NCBI GenBank assembly: GCA_024762485.1
Contig: JANTHH010000158.1
Coordinates: 1-6,434 of the forward strand
Reading direction: 5' to 3'
Source of the DNA: Chromatiales bacterium
GTDB taxonomy: Bacteria > Pseudomonadota > Gammaproteobacteria > Chromatiales > Chromatiaceae
DNA: 6,434 nt
Positions 4,816 through 6,434 of the stretch are shown here, one piece after another. The position numbers and the translations under genes are program-made. Every line of letters starts with the position of its first letter. Position 1 is the stretch's first letter. The notes beneath the pieces were generated by a model. It was not told the DNA's origin, made no database searches, and was given only the letters and a program-made list of their open reading frames with translations.

Positions 4816-6407
4816 ACAACAAGATCCTGCAAATATTGGGCGCGATTGGCGTCGGCCTGCTGTTGACGGCCTGCGAACCATCGGGGGCGCCGTCGGAGTC
4901 GGTAGAGGACGTGCTGAAACAGAGCGCCGTGGAGCACGGCATCAAACATACCGACCCCAACTATGTCTGTCCCATGCACCCGCAGATCATTCGTGGTGAG
5001 CCGGGAAATTGTCCGATCTGCGGCATGGATCTGGTCAAGGTGGAGCAGGATGAGGCGGCGCAGCCGCAAGAGAGAAAGATCCTCTACTATCGCCACCCCC
5101 ATGATCCGGCCATCACCTCGGATGTGCCGCGGCAGGATGAAATGGGGATGGATTTCGTGCCCATCTATGAATCCGGTGGGGTGGCGGTGAGCATCTCGCC
5201 CAGCGTGGTCCACAACATGGGCGTGCGCACCGCGCCGGTTACCCGTGGCCGGCTATGGCGGCGCATCGATACCGTCGGCTATGTGGATTTTGACGAGAGC
5301 CGGCTGTCCCATATCCATCTGCGCACCGATGGCTGGATCGAGCGCCTGGCGGTGAAATCCGAAGGTGAGCGGGTCGCCAGGGGCGATGTGCTGTTTCAGC
5401 TCTATTCGCCGACCCTGGTGAATGCCCAGGAGGAATATCTGCAGGCCTTGTCCTCCGGCAGCAAGCGGCTGACGGAGGCGTCCAGGGAACGTCTGCGGGC
5501 ATTGGGGGTGTCTGGCAACCAGATCAAGCAGTTGAACAAGAGCCGAAAGGTACAGCAGCGTCTCAAGGTCTATGCGCCGCAGGCCGGTATCCTCGCCGAG
5601 CTCAATGTGCGCGAGGGGATGTATGTGAAGCCGGCGACGGAGGTGATGATGCTGGCCGACCTGTCCAGTGTCTGGCTGCTGGCCGAGGTATTCGAGAGTC
5701 AGGCCGACTGGGTACGGGTGGGCGCACCCGCCGAAGTGCAGCTGTCCTACCGGCCAGGTCGCAAGTGGGAGGGCGAGGTCGAATTCATCTATCCCAGCCT
5801 GGACCCCAAGACCCGCACCCTGAAGGTGCGCCTGCGTTTTCCCAACGCGGATGAGGCGCTCAAGCCCAACATGTTCGCCAGCGTCACGATCTATGGCGGC
5901 GCGCGCAACAACATCCTCATGGTCCCGCGCGAGGCGCTGATCCGTACCGGCAAGCAGGATCGGGTGATCCTGGCCATGGGTGAAGGGCGTTTCCTGCCCC
6001 GCGCCGTAACCGTGGGCATGGAAAGCGGTGACTGGGTGGAGATCATCGAGGGCCTGCGCGAAGGTGACAACGTCGCCACCTCCGGCCAGTTCCTGATCGA
6101 TTCCGAGGCCAGCCTCAAGGCCAGCATCCAGCGTCTGGGCGATGCCAGTTCCCGGCTGGAGGAGGGGCCGGCGCCCATCACCGGCAGCGGCGTACTCAAG
6201 GCGCTGATGCCGGAACAGGGCAAGCTCAACATGGCCCACGATCCCATTCCGGCCATCGGCTGGCCAGCCATGGTGATGGACTTCGCGCTCAAGCCCGGGG
6301 TCAGCCTGGAGGGGCTCAAGCCAGGGGATGCGGTGAGCTTCCAGCTGGAAAAGGGTGATCAGGGCTATCTGATCACGGCCATTCGCAGACGCGGCACGGA
6401 CCAGTGA
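4812..6407 (+). CDS. cusB: CusB-like RND periplasmic adaptor with N-terminal HMBD and fused C-terminal CusF domain
   Basis: This membrane fusion protein bridges the inner membrane pump and the outer membrane channel and is expected to hand Cu(I)/Ag(I) to the pump. The 531 residues read in order as follows. A lipoprotein signal with lipobox LTAC gives C21 as the lipidated residue. A heavy-metal-binding module at 51-77 has C53, M55, H56, C67, C70 and M72 (CPMHP and CPICGM). A second CusB-type segment at 91-119 has H95, H97, M111 and M113. Barrel-sandwich and beta-barrel adaptor domains span about 125-440, including GWIERLAVKSEGERVARGD, YAPQAGILAELNVREGMYV and PREALIRTG. A CusF-like domain at 457-525 has H476, W484, M487 and M489, matching E. 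coli CusF H36, W44, M47 and M49. The complete CusF ligand set points to copper/silver rather than CzcB-type divalent cations. It is coupled to its upstream neighbour by the ATGA overlap. SilB is an equally fair name. Confidence 0.94.
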   Translation: MNNKILQILGAIGVGLLLTACEPSGAPSESVEDVLKQSAVEHGIKHTDPNYVCPMHPQIIRGEPGNCPICGMDLVKVEQDEAAQPQERKILYYRHPHDPAITSDVPRQDEMGMDFVPIYESGGVAVSISPSVVHNMGVRTAPVTRGRLWRRIDTVGYVDFDESRLSHIHLRTDGWIERLAVKSEGERVARGDVLFQLYSPTLVNAQEEYLQALSSGSKRLTEASRERLRALGVSGNQIKQLNKSRKVQQRLKVYAPQAGILAELNVREGMYVKPATEVMMLADLSSVWLLAEVFESQADWVRVGAPAEVQLSYRPGRKWEGEVEFIYPSLDPKTRTLKVRLRFPNADEALKPNMFASVTIYGGARNNILMVPREALIRTGKQDRVILAMGEGRFLPRAVTVGMESGDWVEIIEGLREGDNVATSGQFLIDSEASLKASIQRLGDASSRLEEGPAPITGSGVLKALMPEQGKLNMAHDPIPAIGWPAMVMDFALKPGVSLEGLKPGDAVSFQLEKGDQGYLITAIRRRGTDQ

Positions 6408-6410
6408 GGG
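6406..6410 (+). promoter_or_regulatory. Ribosome-binding site of the RND pump gene
   Basis: GAGGG overlaps the adaptor TGA stop and lies 7 bases before the ATG at 6418. This supports a real start there and tight coupling of adaptor and pump translation. Confidence 0.55.
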
Positions 6411-6417
6411 CGGCATC

Positions 6418-6434
6418 ATGATCAAGGCCCTTAT
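6418..6434 (+). CDS. cusA: Start of the RND heavy-metal efflux pump (CusA/CzcA family), cut by window edge
   Basis: Only five full codons are present, reading MIKAL, before the window ends. That N-terminus is common in CusA/CzcA pumps, which usually begin with a short amphipathic segment before the first membrane helix. Position is the main evidence: directly after outer membrane factor and adaptor genes, 10 bases past the adaptor stop, with a ribosome site at proper spacing. Nothing about substrate can be read from this fragment; the copper/silver assignment comes from the adaptor. Confidence 0.6.

Noticed and set aside
5253..6425. Minus-strand open frame of about 390 codons opposite the adaptor gene
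   Set aside because: It lies opposite a gene with clear domain motifs along its whole length. The antisense translation shows no family features and no convincing ribosome site.

Overview
The window comes from a GC-rich bacterial chromosome. The protein sequences look like Gammaproteobacteria, perhaps a Chromatiales- or Ectothiorhodospiraceae-like lineage; that assignment is an impression from protein style, not a search result. Two functional blocks lie back to back: polyphosphate metabolism on the left and a Cu(I)/Ag(I)-type tripartite efflux operon on the right. I see no mobile element, tRNA, rRNA, CRISPR array or attachment site, and no gap between genes longer than about 170 bases.

Left block (1-2952). 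The 3' two thirds of ppk1 (polyphosphate kinase) runs rightward and enters the window already in progress. It keeps every catalytic residue I could place against E. coli PPK1, at a constant offset of 201 residues. It meets a complete, leftward ppx (exopolyphosphatase) tail to tail: the two stop codons share the 8-base palindrome TCAGCTGA, so there is no intergenic space. One gene makes polyphosphate and the other degrades it.

Divergent control region (2953-3119). It separates ppx from the metal operon. It contains a weak candidate ppx promoter, a nested inverted repeat at 3001-3041, a candidate extended -10 promoter at 3073-3081 for the metal operon, and a strong purine-rich ribosome site at 3089-3095.

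Right block (3120-6434). Four rightward genes: a small exported His/Cys-rich protein resembling CzcI; a TolC-family outer membrane factor (CzcC/CusC-like); a periplasmic adaptor (CusB-like); and the first 17 bases of what should be the CusA/CzcA RND pump. The outer membrane factor and adaptor overlap by ATGA, and the pump start follows the adaptor stop by 10 bases, so these three are tightly coupled. The adaptor is the most informative gene: it carries an N-terminal heavy-metal-binding CxMH/CPICGM module, a CusB-like Met/His site, and a CusF copper-chaperone domain fused at its C-terminus with all four Cu(I)/Ag(I) ligand positions intact. This favours copper/silver over zinc/cobalt/cadmium as substrate.

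Two tandem perfect hairpins sit between the CzcI-like gene and the outer membrane factor. They are a structure the gene calls do not explain and may set the ratio of the small protein to the efflux genes. Overall the families are known; the unusual points are the arrangement, the intercistronic structures and details of metal-site composition.
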